A stretch of DNA of 64,000 nt. Source: Bradyrhizobium hereditatis. Lineage in GTDB: Bacteria; Pseudomonadota; Alphaproteobacteria; Rhizobiales; Xanthobacteraceae. The position numbers were made by a program, and so were the translations under genes. Where the stretch lies: contig NZ_JAGKJK010000012.1 of the NCBI RefSeq assembly GCF_020329435.1, positions 62,001 to 126,000 of the forward strand, read 5' to 3'. The notes beneath the pieces were generated by a model. It saw only the letters and a program-made list of their open reading frames with translations. It did not search any database and was not told the DNA's origin. Numbering within the stretch: position 1 is the stretch's first letter; each line of letters begins with the position of its first letter. Shown piece by piece: positions 15,698-25,610 of the stretch.

Positions 15698-18600
15698 ATG
15701 CGCGTTTTCAGCGTTCCCCTCTCCGTGCCGTTCCTGCGCACCGTCATCGCGGCGCTGGTCGACGGCCGGCTGGTCGAAGGGTTCGAGGCGCGAAAGGATC
15801 CGCTCAACCTCGCGCGCGCGACGCTCTATCTGCCGACCCGGCGCGCCGGGCGGCTGGCGCGGGAAATCTTCCTCGATGAGCTGAAGACGGACGCCGCGAT
15901 CCTGCCGCGCATCGTGGCGCTCGGCGATATCGACGAGGACGAGCTGGCATTTTCGGAAGGCTCCGAACAGTTCAGCGGGGTGGCGCCACTCGACATTCCG
16001 CCGCGGCTCGGCGAACTGGAACGGCGGCTGACACTGGCGCATCTGGTGGCTGCATGGGCGAAGAGCCCGGTGTCGGCGCCGCTGGTGGTCGGCGGCCCCG
16101 CCTCGACGCTGGCACTGGCCGGCGATCTGGCGCGGCTGATGGACGACATGGTGACGCGCGGTGTTGCCTGGGAAGCCCTCGATAAGCTCGTGCCAGATCA
16201 GTTCGACAAATACTGGCAGCATTCGCTGGAGTTCCTGCGCATCGCGCGCAAGGCATGGCCCGACCATCTGAAGGAGATCGGCCGCATCGAGCCCGCCGAA
16301 CGACGCGACCGCCTGATCGAGGCGGAAGCCGCGCGGCTGACTGCGCATCACGAGGGACCGGTGATCGCAGCCGGCTCGACCGGTTCGATGCCGGCGACCG
16401 CGAAGTTTCTCAACGCCGTGGCCCGGCTGAAGCAGGGCGCGGTGGTGCTGCCCGGGCTCGACACCGACCTCGACGAAGAAAGTTGGCAGACGATCGGCGG
16501 CGTCAGGGATGCGCAAGGTAAATTCACCACGCAGCCCGCCTCGAATCACCCGCAATTTGCGATGCATGCCCTGCTGGACCGTTTCGGCATCAAGCGAAGC
16601 GACGTCGAAATCTTGGGCATACCAGCCCCGGGCGGGCGCGAGGTGCTGATATCGGAGACGATGCGGCCGTCGACGGCGACCGAGCAATGGCATGATCGGC
16701 TGGCGCAGCCCGATGTTTCGGCACGGATCGCCGGCGGCATGGCGAAGCTTGCGGTGATTGAGGCGCCCAGTTCGGAGATGGAGGCGCTGGCGATTGCGGT
16801 CGCGATGCGCGAGGCGCGGCACCTCGGCAAATCGGCGGCGCTGGTGACGCCGGATCGCGCGCTGGCGCGGCGGGTAATGGCGGCGCTGACCCGCTGGAAT
16901 CTCGAGTTCAATGATTCCGGCGGCGATGCGCTGATGGATACGCCGAGCGGCATCTTTGCCCGCCTAACGGCGGAAGCCGCCGCCAAGGGATTGGAGCCGG
17001 CGACATTGCTCGCGCTCTTGAAACATCCGCTGTTTCGGCTGGGCGGCGCCTATGGCGCGTTCAAGCGCGCCATCGAGGTTCTCGAACTGGCGCTGTTGCG
17101 CGGCACCCGGCCACAGGCCGGCACTGCGGGATTGGCGCGCGACTTCGAACGTTTCCGCGCGGAGCTCAAGAAGCTCAGGAGCCATGAGACATCCTCGCTG
17201 CACGCCGCCGAGCTGCGCACGAGATTACGGGATGATGAGCTCGATCAGGCGCAATCGCTGATCGCGGCATTGCAGAAGGCGCTGGAGCCGCTCGAAATCG
17301 TGGGCACGTCGAAGCCGTTTGATTTCGCCGAACTGGCGCTGCGCCATCGCGAGGCGCTGATCGCGCTGTCTTCAGATCAGAACGGCGTTGCGGTCGCCTT
17401 CGAGCAAGCCCAGGGCGCGGCGCTGGCCGGGGCGTTCGACGACCTGCTCGCCGAGCAAAAGCCGAGCGGCCTGATGGTCCAGCTCGGCGATTATCCAGAT
17501 GTGTTCCAGACCGCTTACGCCGATCGCATGGTGCGGCGACCGGAGTCCACGAATGCGCAGCTGCAGATTTACGGCCAGCTCGAAGCGCGGCTGACCGAAT
17601 CCGACCGCGTCATTCTTGGCGGGCTGGTCGAAGGCGTATGGCCGCCGGCGCCGCGGGTCGACCCATGGCTCAGCCGCCCGATGCGCCACGAGCTCGGCCT
17701 CGATCTGCCGGAGCGACGCATCGGTCTTTCCGCGCATGACTTTGCGCAGCTGTTGGGAACGGATGATGTGATCCTGACCCATGCGGCCAAAGTCGGCGGC
17801 GCGCCGGCCGTCGCCTCGCGCTTTCTGCACCGCCTGGAGGCGGTCGCCGGCGAAGCGCGCTGGGCTGAAGCCAAAAGCGTCGGAGAAAAATACGTCCGCT
17901 TCGCCGCTGAACTGGATCAACCCGACGAGGTCAAACCGATCGCGCAGCCCGCGCCGAAACCGCCCGTCGCGACGCGGCCGCTAAAACTGTCGGTCACGGC
18001 GATCGAGGACTGGCTGCGCGATCCCTATACGATCTACGCCAAATATATCCTGCGACTCGAGCCGCTCGCCCCCGTCGACATGCCGCTGTCGGCTGCCGAT
18101 CGCGGCTCGGCGATCCATGATGCGCTCGGCGAGTTCACGCAAAAATTCGCCGACGTCCTTCCTCCGCAGCCGGCGCTGGCGCTGCGCGGCATCGGCGAGA
18201 AGCATTTCGCGCCGCTGATGGAGCGGCCCGAAGCGCGCGCGCTGTGGTGGCCCCGCTTTCAGCGCATCGCGACCTGGTTTGCGGATTGGGAGCTGGCTCG
18301 GCGCGATCACATCGAGAAGATTGCAGCCGAGATCAGGGGCGAGATCAAAATTCCGCTTGGCAATGAGCGCATCTTTACGCTGTCGGCGCGCGCCGACCGG
18401 ATCGAGCAGCGCCGTGACGGCAGTTTTGCGATCCTCGATTACAAGACCGGCCAGCCGCCGACCGGCAAGCAGGTGCGCATGGGCCTGTCGCCGCAATTGA
18501 CGCTGGAGGCCGCGATCCTGCGCGAGGGCGGCTTTGAGAATATCCACGCCGGTTCGTCGGTCGGAGAACTCGTCTACGTCAGGCTCAGCGGCAATAATCC

Positions 18601-18844
18601 GCCGGGCGAACAGCGGACGCTGGAGCTCAAGATCAGGAACAATGATACGCCACAGCCGCCGGACGAGGCCGCCGACTATGCGCGCGCGCAGCTCGAAGCC
18701 TTGATCCGCAAATTCGAAAACGAGGAGACCGCCTACACCTCACTGAACCTGTCGATGTGGTCGAACCGTTACGGCGCCTATGACGACCTCGCCCGTATCA
18801 AGGAATGGTCGGCGGCCGGCGGCCTGGGGATCGAAGAATGGTGA
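15698..18844 (+). CDS. addB: AddB subunit of the AddAB helicase-nuclease
   Basis: A 1048-residue subunit of the alphaproteobacterial AddAB complex, which resects double-strand breaks for RecA loading. The N-terminus (LYLPTRRAGRLAREIFLDEL) is typical of the inactivated helicase-like domain of AddB. A RecB-type PD-(D/E)xK nuclease lies in the C-terminal part, with FAILDYKTGQPPTGKQV around residue 912 and ERIFTLSARADRIEQ just before. AGGAAG precedes the ATG. The end overlaps the addA start (ATGGTGA), indicating coupled translation of the two subunits. Confidence 0.96.
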   Translation: MRVFSVPLSVPFLRTVIAALVDGRLVEGFEARKDPLNLARATLYLPTRRAGRLAREIFLDELKTDAAILPRIVALGDIDEDELAFSEGSEQFSGVAPLDIPPRLGELERRLTLAHLVAAWAKSPVSAPLVVGGPASTLALAGDLARLMDDMVTRGVAWEALDKLVPDQFDKYWQHSLEFLRIARKAWPDHLKEIGRIEPAERRDRLIEAEAARLTAHHEGPVIAAGSTGSMPATAKFLNAVARLKQGAVVLPGLDTDLDEESWQTIGGVRDAQGKFTTQPASNHPQFAMHALLDRFGIKRSDVEILGIPAPGGREVLISETMRPSTATEQWHDRLAQPDVSARIAGGMAKLAVIEAPSSEMEALAIAVAMREARHLGKSAALVTPDRALARRVMAALTRWNLEFNDSGGDALMDTPSGIFARLTAEAAAKGLEPATLLALLKHPLFRLGGAYGAFKRAIEVLELALLRGTRPQAGTAGLARDFERFRAELKKLRSHETSSLHAAELRTRLRDDELDQAQSLIAALQKALEPLEIVGTSKPFDFAELALRHREALIALSSDQNGVAVAFEQAQGAALAGAFDDLLAEQKPSGLMVQLGDYPDVFQTAYADRMVRRPESTNAQLQIYGQLEARLTESDRVILGGLVEGVWPPAPRVDPWLSRPMRHELGLDLPERRIGLSAHDFAQLLGTDDVILTHAAKVGGAPAVASRFLHRLEAVAGEARWAEAKSVGEKYVRFAAELDQPDEVKPIAQPAPKPPVATRPLKLSVTAIEDWLRDPYTIYAKYILRLEPLAPVDMPLSAADRGSAIHDALGEFTQKFADVLPPQPALALRGIGEKHFAPLMERPEARALWWPRFQRIATWFADWELARRDHIEKIAAEIRGEIKIPLGNERIFTLSARADRIEQRRDGSFAILDYKTGQPPTGKQVRMGLSPQLTLEAAILREGGFENIHAGSSVGELVYVRLSGNNPPGEQRTLELKIRNNDTPQPPDEAADYARAQLEALIRKFENEETAYTSLNLSMWSNRYGAYDDLARIKEWSAAGGLGIEEW

Positions 18845-21800
18845 AGGCCAGGCGCATCATTCCCGATGCCGTGCGCGCCACGCAGGCGCGCGCATCCGAT
18901 CCCGCGGCTTCCGCCTTCGTCTCGGCGAATGCCGGATCAGGCAAGACACACGTGCTGGTGCAGCGGGTGATCCGGCTGCTGCTCGACGGCGTCGCACCGG
19001 AAAAAATCCTCTGCATCACCTTTACGAAGGCCGCCGCCGCCAACATGGCGGAGCGCGTATTCACCACGCTCGGCCATTGGGTGACGCTCGACGACGACGC
19101 GCTGGACGCCGCGATCCGCGAGGCCGGCATTGCCTATCCCAGCGCTCGCTTGCGAAGATCGGCACGAAAACTTTTCGCCTGCGCGCTGGAGACGCCCGGC
19201 GGGCTGAAGGTGCAGACCATTCACGCATTGTGCACGCGCCTCCTGCAGCAGTTCCCGTTCGAGGCCAACGTGCCCGCGCGCTTTGCCGTGCTCGACGATC
19301 GCGACCAGAACGAGATGATGGAGCGCGCCAATCTTGCTGTGTTCCTTGAAGCGTCGCGCAATCCCGACAGCCCGACCGGTCGCGCGCTGATGACGGCGAT
19401 GGCAAGCGCCGCCGACGTCACCTTCAAGGACGTGGTGCGCGAAGCCTGTCTCAGCCGCGACCATTTCATGGCCTGGACGGATGCCGCCGGCAGCGCGCAG
19501 GCGGCCGCTGTGCAGATTTCGGCAGCGCTCGGGGTCGATCCCAATGATCGTCTTGAAGACGTCGAGCGCGACATCGTCGACGGGCCGAATCTGCCACGCG
19601 AGAGATGGTCTGAGATTGCGCTAGTTCTGGAAACCGGTAGCAAGTCGGATCAGGATCAGGCGGCGCGGCTGCGGGAAGCGCTGGTGTTCAGCGGCGCAGC
19701 GCAGGTCGATCAATACCTCACGTTATTTCTCACCGACACCGAACGCACGCCGCGCAAATCGGTGGTGACGAGGAAGTTCTGCGACAATAATCCCGCGATC
19801 GGCCGGCTGATCGAATCCGAGGCCCGGCGCGTTATGCCCCTGATCGAACGCCGCCGCGCCTTGGTGGCGCGCGACCGCACCGAGGCGCTGCTCCATATCG
19901 CAACCGCCGCGGCCGCCAATTATAGGCGCGAGAAGCAGGAGCGCGGCCTGCTCGACTACGACGACCTGATCGACAAGACGCTGGAGATGCTCGACCGTGT
20001 CTCCTCGGGCTGGGTGCATTACAAGCTCGACCGCGGCGTCGACCATGTGCTGATCGACGAGGCGCAGGATACCAGCCCCAAGCAATGGGACATTGTCGCG
20101 CACATCATCTCCGAATTCACTTCCGGAGCAGGCGCGCGCGAGGACGTGGTGCGGACGGTATTCGCGGTCGGCGACGAGAAACAGTCGATCTTTTCGTTTC
20201 AGGGCGCTGCTCCCCGCGAATTCGACCTGCGCCGCCGTGCGTTGCAGAGAAAGTTCGAGGGCGCCGGACTGAAGTTCGATCCGGTGTCCTTTACCTATTC
20301 GTTCCGGTCAGGACCTGCGATCCTGCATGCGGTCGACCAGGTGTTTCGCGAGCAGGACATCTACCGCAGCATCCACGCGGTCGATATCGGCAACCCGATC
20401 CATCACGCGCTGGCCGACGCGGGTCCCAGCCAGATTGATCTCTGGGAGCTCGCCGAAGCCGATGACCGGCAGGACATCGAGGGCTGGCGCGCGCCGTTCG
20501 ACGGCGTCTCCGCAACCAGCCCTGAAGTGAAGCTGGCGCGGCGCATCCAGGCCGAGATCAAGGCGCTGGTTGGAAGCCGCGTGATGACCGGCCGCAAGGG
20601 CGACCGAAGGCCGCTGCGCTATGGCGACATGCTTGTTTTGGTGCGCCGGCGCGGCAACGCGTTCGATGCCGTGATCCAGGCGCTGAAACATGCCGGCATC
20701 CCGGTCGCCGGCGCCGACCGCCTCAAGCTGACCGAGCACATCGCGATCATCGACCTGATTAACCTGGCGGACGCGCTGCTGCTGCCGCAGGATGATCTGG
20801 CGCTGGCCGTGGCCCTCAAGAGCCCGCTGTTCGGCCTTGATGATGACGACCTGTTCAGGATTGCCTGGGACCGCAGGGGATCGTTGCGCGCGTCCTTGGC
20901 GGCGCGGGCGGCGACAGATGGCCGACTACGCGATGCGCTGTGGCGGCTCGAACAGTGCGAGCGCCGTTTCGCCAGCGAAACGCCGTTTGCCTTCTATGCC
21001 TGGCTGCTCGGCGGCGACGGCGGCCGCGCACGGATTCTGCGCCGGCTCGGGCATGAGGCGAACGACGCGCTCGACGAATTTCTGGAGCTCGCGCTGAGCT
21101 ACGAGCGCAAGGCGCCGGCCTCGCTGCAGGGCTTCATGGCCTGGCTGCGCACGGCCGACCTCGAAGTGAAGCGCGACATGGAAATCTCGCGCGACGAGGT
21201 CCGCGTCATGACGGTGCACGGCGCCAAGGGCCTGGAGGCTTCCGTCGTGTTCCTGGTGGACACCACGACATCGCCTTCGGATACGCAGCGGCTGAAGTTG
21301 ATTCACCTGCCGCAGGGCAATGGCGATCCGCATGCGGCTGGCGTGGTAGTTTGGGCCGGCCGCAAGGCGGAGGATCCGCCGGCCGTGGCCGCGGCCCGCG
21401 AGGCGATGATCGGCGATACCGAGGATGAATATCGCCGCCTGCTCTATGTCGCGATGACGCGCGCGGCGGACCGCCTGATCGTCGGTGGCTGCCTGCCCGG
21501 CAACATGAAGAGTGTCCGGCCGCTGTCCTGGTACGATCTGATCACCAAGGGGCTTGATGGCTCCGGTCTGCAGCTTCAGGAGATCGAGACCGCCACGGGC
21601 CGGGTGAAGCGCTATGCGCGCGTGGAAGAAGCCGCGCCGGCTGCCGCTCCGTCGGCTGCGGCGCCCCCGCCGGCGCCAGTCGTACTGCCCAACTGGCTGC
21701 TGACCCCGGCACAGCCTGAGGTCTCCCCGGAAAGCCTGCTGCGGCCCTCTGATCCCGCAGACAACGACGCCTACCCGGTACGGACGGCCGAATCGCTCAT

Positions 21801-22335
21801 GCAGCGCGCCCGCGCCCTGCAGCGCGGCTCGCTGGTGCACCGGCTCCTGCAGTCGCTGCCTGACATCTCCGCCGAACGCCGCCGTGAGGCCGCGCTGAAT
21901 TATTTGGCCCGCAATGCCCATGGCTGGAGCGAGGACGAGCGGCAGGCGCTCGCCGATGGCACGCTGGCCCTGATAGCCGATGCGCGCTTTGCGCCGGTAT
22001 TCGCCTCCGGCAGCCGGGCTGAAGTCTCGATCGTCGGACGGCTGGAGCGACCGGGCGGACGTCCGGCGCTGGTCTCCGGTCAAATCGACCGCCTCGTGGT
22101 CACCGACAGCGAGGTTTTGATCGTCGATTTCAAGACCAACCATGCCCCGCCGAGCCGGCCTGACGAGGCGCCGAAGGGCTATGTCCGCCAGCTTGGGCTG
22201 TATCGGGCGGTGCTAGCGAAGCTTTATCCCCAGCGGCCGGTCCGCGCCGCCCTGCTCTGGACCGAAACCCCCGAATTAATGGAGATTTCGGCCCCCGCGC
22301 TGGAGGCCGAGCTGGCATCCATCATCTCGGCGTGA
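18838..22335 (+). CDS. addA: AddA subunit, UvrD-like helicase with nuclease domain
   Basis: A 1165-residue superfamily 1A helicase-nuclease. Walker A ANAGSGKTHVL is at about 30-40, CITFTKAAAANMAERV is motif Ia, and IDEAQDTSPKQWD (about 406) is motif II. VGDEKQSIFSFQGA is motif III, VMTVHGAKGLEASVVF is motif V and YRRLLYVAMTRAADRL is motif VI. The C-terminal nuclease motif LIVDFKTNHAPP is near 1094. A Pro/Ala linker separates helicase and nuclease. ATG 18838 lies within the last codons of addB. AddA supplies the motor and one nuclease; AddB supplies the second nuclease. Confidence 0.97.
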   Translation: MVKARRIIPDAVRATQARASDPAASAFVSANAGSGKTHVLVQRVIRLLLDGVAPEKILCITFTKAAAANMAERVFTTLGHWVTLDDDALDAAIREAGIAYPSARLRRSARKLFACALETPGGLKVQTIHALCTRLLQQFPFEANVPARFAVLDDRDQNEMMERANLAVFLEASRNPDSPTGRALMTAMASAADVTFKDVVREACLSRDHFMAWTDAAGSAQAAAVQISAALGVDPNDRLEDVERDIVDGPNLPRERWSEIALVLETGSKSDQDQAARLREALVFSGAAQVDQYLTLFLTDTERTPRKSVVTRKFCDNNPAIGRLIESEARRVMPLIERRRALVARDRTEALLHIATAAAANYRREKQERGLLDYDDLIDKTLEMLDRVSSGWVHYKLDRGVDHVLIDEAQDTSPKQWDIVAHIISEFTSGAGAREDVVRTVFAVGDEKQSIFSFQGAAPREFDLRRRALQRKFEGAGLKFDPVSFTYSFRSGPAILHAVDQVFREQDIYRSIHAVDIGNPIHHALADAGPSQIDLWELAEADDRQDIEGWRAPFDGVSATSPEVKLARRIQAEIKALVGSRVMTGRKGDRRPLRYGDMLVLVRRRGNAFDAVIQALKHAGIPVAGADRLKLTEHIAIIDLINLADALLLPQDDLALAVALKSPLFGLDDDDLFRIAWDRRGSLRASLAARAATDGRLRDALWRLEQCERRFASETPFAFYAWLLGGDGGRARILRRLGHEANDALDEFLELALSYERKAPASLQGFMAWLRTADLEVKRDMEISRDEVRVMTVHGAKGLEASVVFLVDTTTSPSDTQRLKLIHLPQGNGDPHAAGVVVWAGRKAEDPPAVAAAREAMIGDTEDEYRRLLYVAMTRAADRLIVGGCLPGNMKSVRPLSWYDLITKGLDGSGLQLQEIETATGRVKRYARVEEAAPAAAPSAAAPPPAPVVLPNWLLTPAQPEVSPESLLRPSDPADNDAYPVRTAESLMQRARALQRGSLVHRLLQSLPDISAERRREAALNYLARNAHGWSEDERQALADGTLALIADARFAPVFASGSRAEVSIVGRLERPGGRPALVSGQIDRLVVTDSEVLIVDFKTNHAPPSRPDEAPKGYVRQLGLYRAVLAKLYPQRPVRAALLWTETPELMEISAPALEAELASIISA

Positions 22336-22439
22336 CCGCGCTTGACCCGGCAGGGTCACGTTCATAGGTTTGCCACATCATCCCAGGGCGCGATTCTTTG
22401 GTCGCGCCCATTAATTTCTAACCGAACGAGGTAATTCCC

Positions 22440-22760
22440 ATGGCCGTTGGCAAGGTTTCTGACGCCGATTTCGAAGCCGAAGTGCTCAAGGCGACCGGGC
22501 CGGTGGTCGTCGACTTCTGGGCCGAATGGTGCGGCCCCTGCCGCATGATCGCGCCGGCGCTGGACGAGATTTCCGGCGCCATGGGCGACAAGGTCAAGAT
22601 CGTGAAGCTGAACGTCGACGAGAGCCCAAAGACGGCCTCGAAATACGGCGTGATGTCGATCCCGACGCTGATGATCTTCAAGGGCGGCGAGATGGCCTCT
22701 CGCCAGGTCGGCGCCGCGCCGAAGGCGAAGCTGCAGCAGTGGATCTCGGCTGCGGTCTGA
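22440..22760 (+). CDS. trxA: Thioredoxin 1
   Basis: A 106-residue cytosolic thioredoxin, the general disulfide reductant for ribonucleotide reductase, PAPS reductase and peroxiredoxins. The redox motif WCGPC is at residues 30-34 and the cis-proline loop is MSIPTLMIFKGG. Length and motifs are standard. GAGG precedes the ATG by nine bases. A strong hairpin follows the gene, so it is probably transcribed as a single gene behind addA. Confidence 0.98.
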   Translation: MAVGKVSDADFEAEVLKATGPVVVDFWAEWCGPCRMIAPALDEISGAMGDKVKIVKLNVDESPKTASKYGVMSIPTLMIFKGGEMASRQVGAAPKAKLQQWISAAV

Positions 22761-22788
22761 TCGGCCCCAAAGCAATATTTTTCCAGGG

Positions 22789-22811
22789 ACGGCCGGCGAA
22801 TAGCCGGCCGT
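22789..22811 (+). terminator. Hairpin terminator after trxA
   Basis: The perfect stem ACGGCCGGC / GCCGGCCGT with a 5-nt loop (GAATA) is followed by TTGCGTTG. It lies 28 bp after the trxA stop. The T tract is weak, so intrinsic termination is probable rather than certain. Confidence 0.65.
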
Positions 22812-22826
22812 TTGCGTTGAGACGGC

Positions 22827-23906
22827 ATGTCTCGCGTAGAGTCCTCGAGCCTGCCATCGCCAAAGGCGCGTCGTCGCCCTGCTCCGCTCGCGGTCATGGA
22901 GGCGCGCTCGGTCGATGCGATCCCGAAGGGCGCGGAATGGCAGTACGAGCCGAAATGGGATGGCTTTCGCTGTCTCATGTCCCGCCGCGGTGGGACCGTC
23001 GATCTCCGCTCCAAGTCCGGCGAGGATCTCGCCCGCTATTTTCCCGAACTGGTCCAGGCCGCGCTGGCATTGAAGGCAAGCGACTTCGTGCTCGACGGTG
23101 AAATCGTCGTACCGCACGGGAAAGCATTTTCCTTCGACGACCTGCTGCAACGGATTCACCCGGCCGCGAGCCGGGTGAGAAAGCTCTCGCAGGAAACGCC
23201 GGCGCTGTTTCTCGCTTTCGATCTGCTGGCATCAGCCGCAGACAAGAAGCTCGCCGCATCGCCGCTCCGCGAGCGCCGTCCCGCGCTCGAAGCCTTTGCA
23301 AAAGTTCAGTTCAAATCGCATCCGACGTTTCGCCTGTCGCCAGCCACGACGAGCTATGCGACCGCGCAACGATGGCTGAAGCAATCTGGCGGCGGCTCGG
23401 ACGGCGTGATCGCTAAGCGCATCGACCTGCCCTACCAGGTCGGCAACCGCGACGGCATGCAGAAGATCAAGAAATTCCGCAGCGCCGACTGCGTGGTCGG
23501 CGGCTTCCGCTACGCCACCAACAAAATCGCAAACCGCAGGGTCGTAGGCTCGCTGCTGCTCGGCCTCTATGACGAGGAGGGACTTTTGCATCATGTCGGC
23601 TTCACCTCCGCGATCAAGCAAGCGGACAAGCCGGCGCTAACGGACAGGCTGGAGCCGCTGATCGCGCCGCCCGGCTTCACCGGCAATGCGCCGGGCGGGC
23701 CAAGCCGATGGTCGACCGAGCGTTCGGCGGAATGGCGTCCATTGAAGCCGAAGCTTGTAATCGAAGTTTGCTACGATCATTTCAGCGGCGAACGGTTCCG
23801 CCACGGCACTTCCATCCTGCGCTGGCGACCCGACAAGGCCCCGCGACAATGCACCTTCGATCAGCTCCGGCAGAAGGTCGCGGACCCGATGAAGCTGTTG
23901 AAGTGA
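22827..23906 (+). CDS. Stand-alone ATP-dependent DNA ligase (LigC/LigD-like)
   Basis: A 359-residue ATP-dependent ligase. Motif I is EPKWDGFRC with the adenylated Lys at 43, motif III is FVLDGEIVV, motif IV is SDGVIAKRID and motif V is KIKKFRSADCVVGG. An OB-fold region follows (VIEVCYDHFSGERFRHGTSI). It corresponds to the ligase domain of NHEJ LigD, without the polymerase or phosphoesterase domains, and no ku gene is nearby. It probably works in repair beside the main NAD-dependent LigA, as proposed for LigC-type enzymes. It is located right after addAB-trxA. Confidence 0.92.
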   Translation: MSRVESSSLPSPKARRRPAPLAVMEARSVDAIPKGAEWQYEPKWDGFRCLMSRRGGTVDLRSKSGEDLARYFPELVQAALALKASDFVLDGEIVVPHGKAFSFDDLLQRIHPAASRVRKLSQETPALFLAFDLLASAADKKLAASPLRERRPALEAFAKVQFKSHPTFRLSPATTSYATAQRWLKQSGGGSDGVIAKRIDLPYQVGNRDGMQKIKKFRSADCVVGGFRYATNKIANRRVVGSLLLGLYDEEGLLHHVGFTSAIKQADKPALTDRLEPLIAPPGFTGNAPGGPSRWSTERSAEWRPLKPKLVIEVCYDHFSGERFRHGTSILRWRPDKAPRQCTFDQLRQKVADPMKLLK

Positions 23907-24041
23907 GGCTGCGCGTTATGTCGCACGGCAGGCGTTCTCTGCCTGTTGTGCGGCGCACTGGCGGGACCGACCAGCCCCTTCACGCAGGAACCCGCCTCAC
24001 AACAGGCTGTTGAATGCCTAAAACTACTTGAGGAGGCATTC

Positions 24042-24503
24042 ATGACAAATCCGAGATCAACCGCGCAAATTGCCGGTCATCCGATCCATCCCATGCTCAT
24101 TCCATTTCCAGTCGCCTGCTTCGTACTGGCGTTTGTTTCGGACCTCGCGTTCTGGAGAACCGCGAATGATTTCTGGGCCAGCGCTTCGCTGTGGCTGCTG
24201 GGGATTGGCCTGATCATGGCCGCGCTCGCCGCCGTTGCGGGCGTGATTGATCTGATGGGTGACAATCGCATCCGCAATCTCAACGATGCCTGGCTGCACG
24301 CCGGCGGCAACGCCATTGCGGTTCTGATCCAGCTCTACAACTGGTACTCGCGCTACGCCGACGGCACCTCCGCCATCGTCCCGACCGGCTTGGTGCTGTC
24401 GTTCATCGTGGTGCTGATCCTCCTCTTCACCGGCTGGAAGGGCTGGGAGATGGTTTATCGGGAGCATGTCGGCGTCTCCGATGAGACCCCTGTGGCTCGC
24501 TGA
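24042..24503 (+). CDS. DUF2231 membrane protein
   Basis: A 153-residue inner-membrane protein of the DUF2231 family, whose function is unknown. The family signature GHPIHPMLIPFPVACFV with its histidines is at the N-terminus and four transmembrane helices follow. AGGAGG lies seven bases before the ATG at 24042, so the longer frame from 23946 is rejected. It is separated from the ligase by 135 bp and is probably independent. Confidence 0.88.
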   Translation: MTNPRSTAQIAGHPIHPMLIPFPVACFVLAFVSDLAFWRTANDFWASASLWLLGIGLIMAALAAVAGVIDLMGDNRIRNLNDAWLHAGGNAIAVLIQLYNWYSRYADGTSAIVPTGLVLSFIVVLILLFTGWKGWEMVYREHVGVSDETPVAR

Positions 24504-24615
24504 CACGACTGCCAGATCCTGCCCGTCAACACGACGCGCGAGCTGCGAAAAGCGGCCCGCGCGCATTATTCGACATCCGCGGACGACGGACCATCGCCCG
24601 TTGCCGCCCTAAGAT

Positions 24616-25356
24616 CTACCTGATCCATCCCGTCGACAGCGCGTTGGCCAGCTCAGGCTGGCCGTTCTGGCGCGCCAGCGCCGCCATCGCCTCGTGGTCA
24701 TATGGCACGTGCCGGAACGTGACACGCCAAGCGTCATCGGCCAATTCGAGAATGGCATAACGCGCGTCGGGCGTGCCGGCTTCCACGACATGCGGAAATG
24801 GATGGGTGTCGCGATAACCGGGCGAGCCAACGCTGCCGGGATTGACGATCAAGCGGCCGTCGCGCAGCCGCGCGGCGCGCGCGATGTGGGTGTGCGCGCA
24901 GAGGATCAGGGACTGTGTGATGCCCTGGGCGCGCGCTTCTATCGCATCAAGCTCAGCCATTCGCACCGTGCCGTCGGGCAGAACCGTCTCGAGCCAGTAG
25001 ACTTCGTCGTTTTCTGGTGTTGCGTGGCAGAGAAATACCTGGTCGCGGAACACCGCTGTCTTTGGCAGACCGCGCAGCCAATCGAGATGGCGCTTGTCGA
25101 GCTGCGCATGGGCCGGCCGATCCCATGCACCCATCTTCTCCGGCGGCCGGTCGATCAGATAGCGGTCGTGATTGCCGAGCACGTGGACGGCATCGAGCGC
25201 TATCAATAGGTTCATGGTGCGCGGCGCATCCAGCGGGCCGCTCGCCATGTCGCCGAGATTGACGATCCCGGCGATGCCCTGTGCGCGGATATCGGCCAGC
25301 ACGGCTTCCAGCGCGAGATAATTTCCGTGCACATCGGCAATGGCGGCAAAACGCAT
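24616..25356 (-). CDS. Metallophosphoesterase (YfcE/MJ0936-like)
   Basis: A 246-residue calcineurin-like phosphoesterase with all metal ligands: ADVHGN at 7-12, GDMASGP, GNHDRY, and AHTHIARA, plus NPGSVGSPGYRD typical of the MJ0936/YfcE subfamily. Enzymes of this branch act as phosphodiesterases in vitro, but the natural substrate is unknown. The cytoplasmic location is inferred from the lack of a signal peptide. It converges with the DUF2231 gene. The 254 bp between this gene and folC contain no recognisable feature. Confidence 0.9.
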   Translation of the reverse strand: MRFAAIADVHGNYLALEAVLADIRAQGIAGIVNLGDMASGPLDAPRTMNLLIALDAVHVLGNHDRYLIDRPPEKMGAWDRPAHAQLDKRHLDWLRGLPKTAVFRDQVFLCHATPENDEVYWLETVLPDGTVRMAELDAIEARAQGITQSLILCAHTHIARAARLRDGRLIVNPGSVGSPGYRDTHPFPHVVEAGTPDARYAILELADDAWRVTFRHVPYDHEAMAALARQNGQPELANALSTGWIR

Positions 25357-25610
25357 GCGGATTTCCAGTTAGGTCAGTGCTCTTGCGCCAGACCAGTGCT
25401 ACGTCGACGTACCTCATTTGGGTGAAGCCGACCTGCCACATACTCCTTTGGTTTTAATGCGGAACTTCGGATTCCGACTCGCAGCGTGGCAGCATCTTGG
25501 CTACATTTTGCAGACACCGGGGCTGGCGAATTCATTAGCAATCCATATTTCTTCCCGGGAGGCCGCTGGAAGCAATTCCAGCGGTCATTTAATTTCAGCC
25601 GAGCGAATTT

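Noticed and set aside
15509..16822. 437-codon open frame antisense to addB
   Set aside because: It runs through a palindrome and the addB start, with no recognisable domain.
20926..22143. 405-codon antisense frame in addA
   Set aside because: Shadow of a GC-rich gene; composition unlike real proteins.
22331..22360. CGTGACC..GGTCACG hairpin as addA terminator
   Set aside because: The 16-nt loop is long, the stem includes the stop codon and no T tract follows.
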